Assembly: GCF_900155685.1 (NCBI RefSeq)
Contig: NZ_LT732548.1
Span: 3,959,538 to 4,023,537, forward strand
DNA: 64,000 bases
From: Paenibacillus bouchesdurhonensis
GTDB taxonomy: Bacteria > Bacillota > Bacilli > Paenibacillales > Paenibacillaceae
Reading direction: 5' to 3'
Positions 15,661 to 25,102 of the stretch are shown one piece after another; position 1 is the stretch's first letter, and each line of letters begins with the position of its first letter. The notes beneath the pieces are model-generated. The model had not been told where the DNA came from. It was given only the letters and a program-made list of their open reading frames with translations, and did no database searches. Made by a program: the position numbers and the translations under genes.

Positions 15661-17421
15661 CTATTCCACTCTAGTCAGGCGAACGGCCATATACAATCTG
15701 CCTGGCAGCTCCACGCGGAATGTGCCTTCATGGATGCCGATGCTTTCATCGATTGTCATATTCCAAGTATCGATGATGTCGACCTTGTACTTGATCCCCG
15801 GCTTCATTTGAAATATTCTGAATTTCGGCTGATTAAACCCGAAATAATATACATAATATTCATCCTGAATGCCCGCACAAGGAAGATCCCAGTCGGAACG
15901 CAGCGGTTCCCAGCGCTGTCCGGGCGCTTCCTCTACGAGCCTGCGCAGAAACCCGATTCGACTCGGGCTGTCCCCGACCAGCTTGCCTCCCTTGGACCAC
16001 CATAATACTTCCTCATCATTCAAGTAGGTCTCCCCATGGCCGACATACCCGCCGCGAATCGTTCCTTCCCAGAAGCGCCGTACCATTTCCTCGCCGGAAA
16101 TGTTGCCCCAGCCTTGATCGATATCACCTTCATAGGCGCATTCGTCGATGACGATCGGCTTGTCCCAGCGTTCCCGCCACTCTAGCGCAGCTTCGGAGGT
16201 TTTGTAGACATCGATTCTTTGCAAACTGCAATGGGTCAGCCACGGTTTGCTATGATCATAGAACGCCAACCAATTATGATTGGACAACAAATGGCCATAA
16301 GGATCATTTTCCGTAATAATTTGAGCATAACGCTCCCAATCCTCGCTAGTTTTAGCCCACATCAGATCAAACTCATTCGCTAGCGACCACCAGACATGAC
16401 GGAAAGCGGACAAACGGGCCACAATATAGCGTAAATACAGGTCATCCGCTTCCTTGTTCATTTCTGAGAAGCCCCATCGGTCATACGGATGGAACAAAAT
16501 AAGATCCGCTTCGATGCCAAGCCGTCCCAAATCGGCGATTCGCTGCTCCAGATGTTCGAAGAAGGCCGGATTAAATACGCTATAATTCCATCCTTTTTCT
16601 ACAGACCCTTCAAATGGATATAGCTTGGGCTCGTTGCGATTGTAGAGGTACGACTTAGGAAACACACACATCCGCATTTTATTAAACGGCGAGCTCGCCA
16701 GCGACTCCAGCGTTTGCTGCTCCACTTCCTCGTCTTGATGCGTCCAGACATAAGAGGTTGTGCCAAATGGCAAATAAGCTGTACCGTCCTCATAGGCGAA
16801 ATGATACTTGTCGCGAACCCGAACCGGGCCATGATTTCCCGCTTCCGGAGGAGTACAAACAAATGAACCATCAAGGCCATCCAGCGCCTTCGATGTACTC
16901 TCTGTCCGGTAGCTCCAGCGTCCCTCCAGATCGGGCATCATGCGGATTTTATAAATCCCATTCCCATTATAAAATCCTAATACTTGTACGGTGCGGCCTT
17001 CTTTTTCATGAATAAATATTGCCTTCAGTTCGACATCTGTAAAAGGATTTCCTTGAGAGGGCCCTTGAAGCTCTATCTCAAATACATCCCATTTAGAAGC
17101 ATGTCCAGGCGAGCTTATTCGTCCTGTTCCGGTTATATCCTGATCAAACTGTACTTCAGCACGCGGCTCCTTAACAGCATTGTCCTCAGAAACCGATGAT
17201 ACGTTAGCAGGCAACTGGGCCAGTTCTTGGAGAAATGACTCACGCTCCTCGTCCGTGAAGCCCAACTCCTGTCGAATATCGAGAAATTGCTCCAAGGTCA
17301 TTATTTTGTAAGAAAAAGCAAGATGCTTCTCCTCTTCTAGAAACGGAAAATACTTGAATAAAATCTCACCTGCTGCTTCATTCGTCCAAATATGCCCAAT
17401 TCTTGCCTTCTCATTAAACAT
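15661..17421 (-). CDS. Cytosolic glycoside hydrolase, DUF5060-DUF4038-DUF5605 architecture
   Basis: The 586-residue protein has no signal peptide. Residues 1-70 form a helical segment (ILFKYFPFLEEEKH ... LGFTDEERESFLQEL) like the small domain found in many carbohydrate-active enzymes. Then come a DUF5060 beta-sandwich (about 90-180), a DUF4038-like TIM barrel (about 190-480) and a C-terminal beta domain. Candidate catalytic residues are Glu in WWSLANEFD (acid/base, NE motif) and Glu in PIVIDECAYEG (nucleophile), as in clan GH-A. It closes the operon behind the second sugar importer, so it should cleave the imported oligosaccharide. The substrate is unknown. Confidence 0.78.
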   Translation of the reverse strand: MFNEKARIGHIWTNEAAGEILFKYFPFLEEEKHLAFSYKIMTLEQFLDIRQELGFTDEERESFLQELAQLPANVSSVSEDNAVKEPRAEVQFDQDITGTGRISSPGHASKWDVFEIELQGPSQGNPFTDVELKAIFIHEKEGRTVQVLGFYNGNGIYKIRMMPDLEGRWSYRTESTSKALDGLDGSFVCTPPEAGNHGPVRVRDKYHFAYEDGTAYLPFGTTSYVWTHQDEEVEQQTLESLASSPFNKMRMCVFPKSYLYNRNEPKLYPFEGSVEKGWNYSVFNPAFFEHLEQRIADLGRLGIEADLILFHPYDRWGFSEMNKEADDLYLRYIVARLSAFRHVWWSLANEFDLMWAKTSEDWERYAQIITENDPYGHLLSNHNWLAFYDHSKPWLTHCSLQRIDVYKTSEAALEWRERWDKPIVIDECAYEGDIDQGWGNISGEEMVRRFWEGTIRGGYVGHGETYLNDEEVLWWSKGGKLVGDSPSRIGFLRRLVEEAPGQRWEPLRSDWDLPCAGIQDEYYVYYFGFNQPKFRIFQMKPGIKYKVDIIDTWNMTIDESIGIHEGTFRVELPGRLYMAVRLTRVE

Positions 17422-17439
17422 ATTGCGTCCTCCCTCTCT

Positions 17440-18270
17440 TTAGCCTTTAACAGCTCCGGCCATCCCCGATACGAAGTATTTCTGGAAAAATAAATAAACA
17501 GCCAAAATCGGTACGATCGATATGAGTACACCTGCACTCAGCAGCGTATAGTTCGTGGAATGCTGCCCCTGGAAGGTCAGCAGGCCCGCAGTAACCGGCT
17601 GCATCGAATCCTTCGTAATAAAAATTTGCGCCAGCAAAAACTCATTCCAAGTCGATAGAAAATCAAGAATGATTAATGTTGCAATAGCTGGCATGGCTAT
17701 TGGCAATATAATGCGGAAAAACTTCCCCAGCTCCGCGCAGCCGTCAATATAAGCTGCTTCATCCAGCTCCTTCGGTATGGAGCGGAGAAAGCCTCGCAGC
17801 ACCATAATGCCAAATGGAATACCAAAACCGATATAGACGATAAAGATGCCAGGATACGTATTTTCAAGCCCAAAGTAATTCAGCATCATATTGAGCGGAA
17901 CGAGCGTAGCCTGGAACGGAATCATCATTCCGACCAAGAACACCATAAAAAGCGCATTTGCCCATTTGAATCCCATCCGGGTCAGCGCATAGGCTGCAAG
18001 CGCCTCGATCAGAATACCAATCGGAACCTTCACCACGGAAATAAACAAACTGTTGCGAATATAAAGCTTCATTTTATCCCATGCCTCGGCAAAGTTGCTC
18101 CACTGGAACACTTCCGGCAGCCGATATACCGGATTTCTCATCAAATCCGCATTGGATTTCAAGGCAGTCATGACAATAAACGCAATGGGGATCAAAAAGA
18201 GCAGGCATAGAACGATAAGTAATATATAGGTAGCCGCTTTAGAAGCCGCGGATTGTTGTATTTCTTCCAT
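17440..18270 (-). CDS. Carbohydrate ABC transporter permease, MalG type (second system)
   Basis: The 276-residue membrane protein has six predicted helices and the EAA loop KELDEAAYIDGCAELGKFFR near residue 175. Its C-terminus KYFVSGMAGAVKG is typical of MalG-type CUT1 permeases. It lies 18 bases before the hydrolase gene and 27 bases after the MalF-type permease, so all are one operon. AGAGGGTGG precedes the ATG. Confidence 0.9.
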   Translation of the reverse strand: MEEIQQSAASKAATYILLIVLCLLFLIPIAFIVMTALKSNADLMRNPVYRLPEVFQWSNFAEAWDKMKLYIRNSLFISVVKVPIGILIEALAAYALTRMGFKWANALFMVFLVGMMIPFQATLVPLNMMLNYFGLENTYPGIFIVYIGFGIPFGIMVLRGFLRSIPKELDEAAYIDGCAELGKFFRIILPIAMPAIATLIILDFLSTWNEFLLAQIFITKDSMQPVTAGLLTFQGQHSTNYTLLSAGVLISIVPILAVYLFFQKYFVSGMAGAVKG

Positions 18271-18297
18271 AGGGATCCACCCTCTTTCGCGTTAAAA

Positions 18298-19173
18298 TCA
18301 CAGATGCGATTTTTTGTTTGTATAGAAGACGTAAGGGATAATAACAGCCATTGCGACCAAGACAAGAATCCATGATATAGCCGACCCTACGCCAATGTTG
18401 TTGAATTTAAAGGTCTGATAGTACATCCATGAGGATAGCACCTGTGTACTCTGTGCCGGGCCGCCGGCAGTCATGCCGTAAATTATGTCGTATACCTTCA
18501 TCGCATTAACCATCGTCGTCGCAAACACAATGACGAACGTTTCGCTGAGCAGCGGGATCGTGATGAAGCGAAAGGATTGCAGCGGCTTGGCGCCATCGAT
18601 AATGGCCGCCTCATAACAGTCTTTCGGAATGCTTTGCAGACCGGCAAGGAACAGAACCATCGGCAGGCCAACGCCCTGCCAGACTGCGGCAACAAACACT
18701 GCGTACAAAGCGGTTTTAGGATCCGAAAGCCATGTATGAGCCAAGTTGCCAAGGCCGATCGCCTCCAGCACCGTATTAAAGAACCCTCTCGTCGGGTGAT
18801 ACAGCCAGGTCCACATTAGGGCGACGATAATGCCCGATAATACATAAGGAAAATAAAACACGCCGCGAAATAGCGATCTGCCCTTGATTTTGCGGTTAAG
18901 CAGCAATGCAAACATCAATCCCAGGCTGATAATAATGGTTAGAGAACCGACTAACCAGAGCACGTTGTTTTTCAAAGCCGTCTGAAATACAGTATCCTCT
19001 GTGAACAGATAAATGTAATTTTGCAGGCCAACAAACTGCTTATTCGGTGATATTCCATTCCAACGAAAAAAGCTAAGCTGCAGCGTGTATAAAGACGGCG
19101 CGACGATAACAATAAGATAAATCAGCAGCGCTGGCAGCAGGAATGTCCATGGCTTCCAAGCTTTAAGTTTCAT
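18298..19173 (-). CDS. Carbohydrate ABC transporter permease, MalF type (second system)
   Basis: The 291-residue protein has six membrane helices starting WTFLLPALLIYLIVIVAPSL. The EAA loop reads DCYEAAIIDGAKPLQSFRFIT near residue 195. It pairs with the MalG-type permease downstream. As in the first importer no ATPase gene is linked, so a shared MsmX-like ATPase is likely. Confidence 0.9.
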   Translation of the reverse strand: MKLKAWKPWTFLLPALLIYLIVIVAPSLYTLQLSFFRWNGISPNKQFVGLQNYIYLFTEDTVFQTALKNNVLWLVGSLTIIISLGLMFALLLNRKIKGRSLFRGVFYFPYVLSGIIVALMWTWLYHPTRGFFNTVLEAIGLGNLAHTWLSDPKTALYAVFVAAVWQGVGLPMVLFLAGLQSIPKDCYEAAIIDGAKPLQSFRFITIPLLSETFVIVFATTMVNAMKVYDIIYGMTAGGPAQSTQVLSSWMYYQTFKFNNIGVGSAISWILVLVAMAVIIPYVFYTNKKSHL

Positions 19174-19198
19174 ACCTTGCCTCCTTCGTACAGCCTTT

Positions 19199-19236
19199 AG
19201 CTTAAGAGAACAGCCACAGGGCTGTTCTTCTCAAGC
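19199..19236 (-). other. Intercistronic stem-loop after the second solute-binding protein gene
   Basis: AGCTTAAGAGAACAGCC pairs with GGCTGTTCTTCTCAAGCT with one or two mismatches around ACA. Its position, between SBP and permease genes, is the same as in the GH94 operon. Confidence 0.55.
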
Positions 19237-19257
19237 TATGCTGAACTTGTGCCTGTT

Positions 19258-20550
19258 CTAGTTGCTATTGCTCTTATGCGACTCGGCAGCCTTCTGTATT
19301 TCCTTTGCGGCTTGCTCTGGCGTCCACTCATTCAGAACGACAGCATCTTGCGCTTCGAACAGCTTCTGCACGACCGTCTGCGGCAGCGCCTGATCCGTAA
19401 TAAGGAAATTGCCGTCCTTGATCATTTCCGCCATCTCAGATGTATGCGGAGATTGCTCCGAAGTGTTGAACTGCTTCAAAGCGGGAGAACCATACTGATC
19501 GATGTATTCATTGACAACTTCCTCGCCGGTGATATATTCCGCCAATTTAATAGCTGCTTCCTGCACCTGCGGCTCCGAGCTGCCGTTAATCTGGAACATT
19601 TCCGCAAAGCTCGACATCCGAACAGGCTGATGATCCGTAGGGAATTTAAAGATGCCAAAGTTCTTGGGCTCAGCTCCCGCCTCGGCGATGTTCAGATCTA
19701 CCCATGCTCCCTCTATTGCAAACCCCTGCTGAGCATGATACATCGGTGTTTCTGCTTCTAACGGATCAAGGGTAATAAAGCCTTTTTCAAAGTAGCCTTT
19801 GTCCGACCAATCCTTCAGCTTCTGAAATGCTTGGACGACCGCCGGATCATCCCATGAAGCCTCGAGCGTATTCAACTGATCATGGAGCTCGGGCCCGCCA
19901 TAGTGTTCAATCAGCTGCTCTACCCAGCGCATCAGCATCCAGCCGCCCTTGCCTCCTACTGCGAAAGGTGTAGTGCCTTGATCCTTCATCTGCTGCAGCT
20001 GCTCCTCAAATTCCGCAAATGTAGCTGGCGGATTCAAGTTCAGCTTGGCGTACAGCTCCTTAGGATAAAAAACCGAGAGCGAAGCAAGGTGGAATGGCAC
20101 GCCATACACTTTATCGTTATACTTCACCAGATCCAGCGCAGCCGGGTTGTAAATATCACTCCAGCCATGATCCGCTGCAATTTGAGTCAAATCCATCGCT
20201 AAATCATTCTCCGGATAAAAGGAACCGAGAGAACCGCCCCAAGTAAACCACATGTCAGGCAAGGTTTTGGAGGAAGCTGCTACCTTTAACGACTCCTTTA
20301 ATGGATCTGTACCATAGTAGGTCGGTTCAACTTTGATATCCGGGTTTTTGCTTTCAAATTCTTTAATGATCGGCTCCAAATAGGAAGTTTGATCATTCAG
20401 CACCCATAACGTTACACTCGTCTTAGAGCCGTCACCGTTGCCAGCGCCATCCTTCCCAGATGCCGCATTGCCCGAACCGCCGCAGGCTGACAGCATCATG
20501 ACGATTACCATCACAGCCGCTAACATTGCTGATAAACGTTTTTTACTCAT
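19258..20550 (-). CDS. Sugar ABC transporter solute-binding lipoprotein (second system)
   Basis: The 430-residue product has a lipoprotein signal (AVMVIVMMLSACGGSG; lipobox LSAC) and a family 1 solute-binding domain (TSVTLWVLNDQTSYLEPIIK, then KVYGVPFHLA). It is the first gene of the importer-hydrolase operon. CGGGGGG lies about eight bases before the ATG. The YesM/YesN pair directly upstream is the probable regulator; in Paenibacillus and Bacillus such pairs usually control the adjacent sugar importer. Confidence 0.92.
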   Translation of the reverse strand: MSKKRLSAMLAAVMVIVMMLSACGGSGNAASGKDGAGNGDGSKTSVTLWVLNDQTSYLEPIIKEFESKNPDIKVEPTYYGTDPLKESLKVAASSKTLPDMWFTWGGSLGSFYPENDLAMDLTQIAADHGWSDIYNPAALDLVKYNDKVYGVPFHLASLSVFYPKELYAKLNLNPPATFAEFEEQLQQMKDQGTTPFAVGGKGGWMLMRWVEQLIEHYGGPELHDQLNTLEASWDDPAVVQAFQKLKDWSDKGYFEKGFITLDPLEAETPMYHAQQGFAIEGAWVDLNIAEAGAEPKNFGIFKFPTDHQPVRMSSFAEMFQINGSSEPQVQEAAIKLAEYITGEEVVNEYIDQYGSPALKQFNTSEQSPHTSEMAEMIKDGNFLITDQALPQTVVQKLFEAQDAVVLNEWTPEQAAKEIQKAAESHKSNSN

Positions 20551-20777
20551 TGAATAACCCCCCGCTGATGTTGTTTGTCAGTAAATAAGCATTTGATAGG
20601 CACTGTATAATTAAGCCCTGTCTCATTGCTTGCTTCTAAGTCTACTATTCAAAAATTGAACTGGGTATGAGGGGAGCATGTCATTTTATACGCTATCATA
20701 TCGTCTTTCGGCAGACTTAAAACAGTCCAGTTCTTCACCAAATAGACGATTGATGCTCTTTCCTACATTTCTATGCG

Positions 20778-21974
20778 CTAACGGTTGCGATACTCCAGTG
20801 GAGTCAGCCCTACCCGCTCCTTGAATAGCTTGCTGAAATAGTGCGGATTGGTATAGCTCAGTATTTCGCTAATCTCATACACCTTTTTATTCGTCTCCCG
20901 GAGCAGCTTTTGGGCATAAATCATTTTGTTCCGAATCACATATTCGCTAAAACTTTCGCCTACTTCCTTCAAAAAAATCCGGCTTAAATAGCTTGAGCTA
21001 ATCGGAATGGATTCCGCCACCTTCACCAAGGTAATATCCTCTAGCAGATGATTGTCTACATATTCCTTGGCTAGTCTGACATGCAGGCTGTCGCTTTGCT
21101 GATTGACGGGAAACTTCAACTGGGCCTCCAAATAAGCTTCCGGGATTTGCCGCAGCTCCCTATAAATCGAACTGCAAGAATAAATGATCGAGGCGTTCAG
21201 TAGTTCAAATACTTTGCTTCGCAGTCGGTCAAGATACTGCTCCCTGCCCTGATGATCCTCATGTCCTTCCTTGGACTTGGCGGGTGCAAGCCATAAAATT
21301 TCGCGGTGATTCCGATGAAAGACAAGGCCTCCCCAATCCCGGCCTACGTACTCATCGATTAAATAACGGATCGACATGAATTTTAAATGATCTTTAGCAT
21401 TGAGGGCAGCCATATGATCGGCAGCGTCATCCCGAAGCCGAATCGCAGTCATCCATAGTCCTTGATCAAACTGTCCCTCCGTGAGCTCCGGCAGCAGCAT
21501 TTTCTGGGGATAAGTATAGGCATCGAGTAAAGAAACCAACCAATCATTCCTTTGCTCCTCCGACCATTTTCTCGCGGGAGTTTTGGCGTTACTCTGCTCC
21601 AAATGCTTAATCGCCTTCTGAATGACTGCCGCTACTTCCTCTTCGTCCATGGTTGGCTTGTGAAGATAATCCAGCGCTCCCAGACGTATCGCCTCCTTCA
21701 CGTAAGGAAAATCATCATAGCTGCTCAAATAAATCACCTGAATGGATCCGCCGTGCTTCTCACGGATATATCTGCCCAGTTCCAGCCCGTCCACTCCCGG
21801 CATGCGAATATCGGTCAAAACGATATGAAGCTCCTCGTCTTCAAGCACCTTCATCGCCTCCTCGCCGTTGGAGGCTTCGGCTTTCCAGCATACGCCCAGC
21901 GCTTCCCAATCGACCATATACCTAAGGCCCATCCTTACAATGGCCTCGTCCTCTACCACCAGAAGATTCCACAT
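20778..21974 (-). CDS. YesN-type response regulator (receiver + AraC HTH)
   Basis: The 398-residue protein has a receiver domain at residues 1-120 (LLVVEDEAIVRMGLRYMVDW; phospho-acceptor Asp in VLTDIRMPGVDG near residue 55), a middle region of about 160 residues, and two AraC-type helix-turn-helix motifs at the C-terminus (ISSSYLSRIFLKEVGESF and TNPHYFSKLFKERVGLTPLEYR). It starts two bases beyond the kinase stop, so the two are one unit. The expected target is the importer operon immediately downstream. Confidence 0.9.
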   Translation of the reverse strand: MWNLLVVEDEAIVRMGLRYMVDWEALGVCWKAEASNGEEAMKVLEDEELHIVLTDIRMPGVDGLELGRYIREKHGGSIQVIYLSSYDDFPYVKEAIRLGALDYLHKPTMDEEEVAAVIQKAIKHLEQSNAKTPARKWSEEQRNDWLVSLLDAYTYPQKMLLPELTEGQFDQGLWMTAIRLRDDAADHMAALNAKDHLKFMSIRYLIDEYVGRDWGGLVFHRNHREILWLAPAKSKEGHEDHQGREQYLDRLRSKVFELLNASIIYSCSSIYRELRQIPEAYLEAQLKFPVNQQSDSLHVRLAKEYVDNHLLEDITLVKVAESIPISSSYLSRIFLKEVGESFSEYVIRNKMIYAQKLLRETNKKVYEISEILSYTNPHYFSKLFKERVGLTPLEYRNR

Positions 21975-21975
21975 G

Positions 21976-23757
21976 TCAAATCTCCTCTCTCACCGGTTTA
22001 TAAGGTATCGTAATAATGACTGCCGTTCCCGGCTCCATTCGCTTGACCGTAAGGCCGTATTCTCTGCCAAACCATAGTCGTATGCGATCATTTACATTAT
22101 TTATCCCAATATGGGCGCTATCGTCCTTCCGCTGGCCTTGAAGCAGGTCAGTAATTTGTTCCTCGGTTATCCCGACTCCGTTATCCATAATTTCAATGGA
22201 TAGAGTACGGTCATCATCGAGCAGGCGCGCCTTTACTGTAATCAATAAGGTTCTTCTCAACCCGCGTGAAGCATGAAAAATAGCATTCTCCAGTACCGGC
22301 TGAAGCAGCATAGCCGGAATCCCCGCATCCTGAAGCTGTTCAGGGATATCCCATTCAACATCGAAAGTATTCGTATACCGTAAATCCATCAGCTTCTCAT
22401 AATCCTGCAGTAAATCAATTTCTTTTGATAACGGCATTAGCTCATCATTCAGCTTTAAATAGGATTGCAGCAGTCGGTTTAACGAATGAATTAGCTTGGC
22501 GATTTGCGGAGACTGCTGCAAAATGGCCAGCATCCTTATAGAGTTCAATGTGTTATATAAGAAGTGAGGCTGTATTCGAACTCGAAGCGCGTAAAGCTCC
22601 GCCCTACGCTTCTGCCTTTCCTTTTCGGCGATCGACTGGATCAGCTCGTTTAGCCGCTTTACCATCCGTACATAGCTTAAATGAAGCTGGCCGATTTCAT
22701 CATATCGGCTCGGCGCCTCCAGCACTTCGAATTTGCCGTTCTCCACATTGCGCATCGAACGGATCAAGCGCAGAATCGGCCGCGAAAGACTTTTGGCAAG
22801 CAGCCAGGATACGATTGCGGAGGCGAACATAAGCACGATGGCAATGACGACTGTATATTGGCGAATCGTACTCGTGCCTTGCAGAATATCCGCCTGATTT
22901 TTGCCCATGTAAATCGTCCAGCTTAAATATTTGTTCTGCCTGACAACACCGCTGTACTTCACATTTCGCTCATTCAGCTTACTGTCCGCGACCCATACCC
23001 CGTTCGCTCCTGCATCGAGGGAATGCTCCAACAAATGTACCGCTAGCTGCTCGTCCGAAGCATAAACAAGCTGGTGATCCGCATCTACTACCGTCACGAC
23101 CGTGTCACGAAGCTGTGATGAGGTAATAATTTTCTCGATGAAATCGGGAGAAATATGGATCGCAATGACAGCAAGCGGCCGCATTTGCTCATCCAGCAGC
23201 ATCCTGGATACCGTCACGGCTTGAAAAGCTTCTCCCTCGAATTGCTTTATTTCATGTACCCCCGAGACGACAAAGCCTCCTCTTCTCTCCAGAGCCTCCT
23301 GGTACCATTTCTCGTTCTTCACATCGAAATTTTTGTTCATGGATGAAGAGCCGCTAAGCCGATAGCCGCTAATTCTGCCATTCATCCCGTAGAGCACCAT
23401 TCCTTTAATTGACGTATTGATCGAAGGATACGCGCTCATTAAGCGGATAAGCTGCTTCTGTGCATTGAGCTCAGCTGAGCCCCAGTTTTCCTCAGGTATG
23501 TAAGGCTGATTAAAAATTGTAAACGCTTCCGGCATATAGTAGGGTAAAATGCTAAAGCGATCAAAATCACTGATTTGTTTCTCGATCGCTGTGATCAATT
23601 GACCCGCAATAATCTGAAGATCCTGCTCCGTCTGTTGCATTAGCGTTTCCGAAGACTTTTTATAAGCGATCGTTCCTAATAAAAATACAGGCAAGCTGCT
23701 GACGATAATCAATACGATGAACAATTTACGATGATAAGATAGCCGCTTCCAAAGCAT
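21976..23757 (-). CDS. YesM-type sensor histidine kinase
   Basis: The 593-residue protein has an N-terminal membrane helix (residues 13-35), an extracellular sensor region, a second helix near 295-320 and a HAMP domain. The His_kinase domain has the YesM-type motif RIQPHFLYNTLNSIRML near residue 395, and the ATPase end shows LENAIFHASRG and DNGVGI. These kinases phosphorylate a partner AraC-type regulator, here the downstream gene. The ligand is probably a sugar or a binding protein-sugar complex, by analogy. Confidence 0.9.
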   Translation of the reverse strand: MLWKRLSYHRKLFIVLIIVSSLPVFLLGTIAYKKSSETLMQQTEQDLQIIAGQLITAIEKQISDFDRFSILPYYMPEAFTIFNQPYIPEENWGSAELNAQKQLIRLMSAYPSINTSIKGMVLYGMNGRISGYRLSGSSSMNKNFDVKNEKWYQEALERRGGFVVSGVHEIKQFEGEAFQAVTVSRMLLDEQMRPLAVIAIHISPDFIEKIITSSQLRDTVVTVVDADHQLVYASDEQLAVHLLEHSLDAGANGVWVADSKLNERNVKYSGVVRQNKYLSWTIYMGKNQADILQGTSTIRQYTVVIAIVLMFASAIVSWLLAKSLSRPILRLIRSMRNVENGKFEVLEAPSRYDEIGQLHLSYVRMVKRLNELIQSIAEKERQKRRAELYALRVRIQPHFLYNTLNSIRMLAILQQSPQIAKLIHSLNRLLQSYLKLNDELMPLSKEIDLLQDYEKLMDLRYTNTFDVEWDIPEQLQDAGIPAMLLQPVLENAIFHASRGLRRTLLITVKARLLDDDRTLSIEIMDNGVGITEEQITDLLQGQRKDDSAHIGINNVNDRIRLWFGREYGLTVKRMEPGTAVIITIPYKPVREEI

Positions 23758-24004
23758 AGCCCCGAGCCCCCATGATGTCGTTGTCTTTTATTTAAGTCTA
23801 ATCGGGTTTGAGCGCATATTCCATCTGCAAAATTTGTTTTTTTCACCCGTTTTATGTATTGGAGATGCCATCTCAAAATTGCAATAGATCAATAATGCTT
23901 TTTACAACACTTTTATTTCCTCTTGAGCGAATTTTCTAGACTCAGCCAAAATATCTTGCTTGCATTCCACTCTTTAGTTCAACTTCTTATAGAGATTAAA
24001 AAAA
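23758..24004. other. Gene-free AT-rich spacer upstream of yesM
   Basis: I see no convincing ORF in this stretch. It must carry the promoter of the kinase/regulator pair on the minus strand, but I cannot pick one out with confidence. Confidence 0.5.
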
Positions 24005-24050
24005 AGCCGTCTCAATAGCGGCAGCAAAGCGCTTCGCTATTGAGACGGCT
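24005..24050 (-). terminator. Terminator of ispH
   Basis: A 16-bp perfect stem (AGCCGTCTCAATAGCG / CGCTATTGAGACGGCT) is followed on the minus strand by TTTTTTTAA. Confidence 0.92.
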
Positions 24051-24070
24051 TCTATGAATCGTACAAAATA

Positions 24071-25024
24071 TTAAGATTTCTTTGCTCCGATCTTGACCGG
24101 AGGCAGCAGCTTCTGCATATTGACGGTACGAACGATTTCCCAGGTGCCCGGGTTCGCCGGATCATATTGCTCCAGATAAGCGATAACCTCTTTCGTAATC
24201 GGTGTCGGTGTGGAGGCGCCTGAGGTGACGGCGACTTTGCCGACTCCCTCCAGCCATTCGCGTTTCAACTCGGTTACGTCGGAAATCCGGTAAGCCGTGA
24301 CCCCGGCAATTTCTTCTGATACCTGGGCCAGACGATTGGAGTTATTGCTGCGCGGATCGCCTACAACGATAACGAGATCCGCCTGTCCTGCCTGCTCGGC
24401 AACAGCCTCTTGCCTTACTTGCGTTGCCAAGCATATTTCATTATGAACCTCTGCGCCGGGGAACTTCTCCAGCAGCTTCTTCATAATATGCTTAATGTCC
24501 CATTGGCTCATCGTCGTCTGATTCGTAATGACGATCCGCTCCGCATCAATCTTCAGGGAATCGATTTCCTCCTCCATCTCGATCAAGTGAACACGATCAG
24601 GCGCAACCCCGATGGCTCCTTCCGGCTCAGGATGCCCCTTCTTCCCGATATAAATAATTTCGTAGCCATCTGCTACCTTCTCCTGTATGAGAACATGCGT
24701 CTTGGTTACGTCCGGGCATGTCGCGTCTACGGTAGTCAGGCCCTTGTCGCGAGCGATTTTGCGCACCTCTGGAGATACGCCATGCGCGGTAAATATGACC
24801 GTACCGCTCTCCACTTGACTTAATATATCCAGACGGTTAGGCCCGTCAAGTGTAATGATCCCTTCATCCTCGAAGGACTCGGTCACATGGCTGTTATGAA
24901 CAATCATCCCCAATATATATATCGGCCGCGGCAAATCGAGATTTTTGGCGGCTTGCCTCGCAAGCACCATCGCATCGACAACGCCATAACAATAACCGCG
25001 CGGCGAAATTTTGATCACTTCCAT
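24071..25024 (-). CDS. ispH: 4-hydroxy-3-methylbut-2-enyl diphosphate reductase
   Basis: The ATG at 25024 is preferred over one 30 bases upstream because GGGGGTG lies six bases before it and the family starts at this point. The product has about 317 residues. Its three iron-sulfur cysteines are in RGYCYGV (Cys12), VDATCPDVTK and NEICLATQVRQ. TSGASTPTPITKEVI is the C-terminal signature. It makes isopentenyl and dimethylallyl diphosphate in the last step of the methylerythritol phosphate pathway. It is transcribed alone and ends at a strong terminator. Confidence 0.96.
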   Translation of the reverse strand: MEVIKISPRGYCYGVVDAMVLARQAAKNLDLPRPIYILGMIVHNSHVTESFEDEGIITLDGPNRLDILSQVESGTVIFTAHGVSPEVRKIARDKGLTTVDATCPDVTKTHVLIQEKVADGYEIIYIGKKGHPEPEGAIGVAPDRVHLIEMEEEIDSLKIDAERIVITNQTTMSQWDIKHIMKKLLEKFPGAEVHNEICLATQVRQEAVAEQAGQADLVIVVGDPRSNNSNRLAQVSEEIAGVTAYRISDVTELKREWLEGVGKVAVTSGASTPTPITKEVIAYLEQYDPANPGTWEIVRTVNMQKLLPPVKIGAKKS

Positions 25025-25102
25025 GATTTGCACCCCCGCTTTCTTGTTCCCCAATATCCAAATCCATATCCTGTTTTGAAGGGTAACATTCTTTATTATA
25101 GC

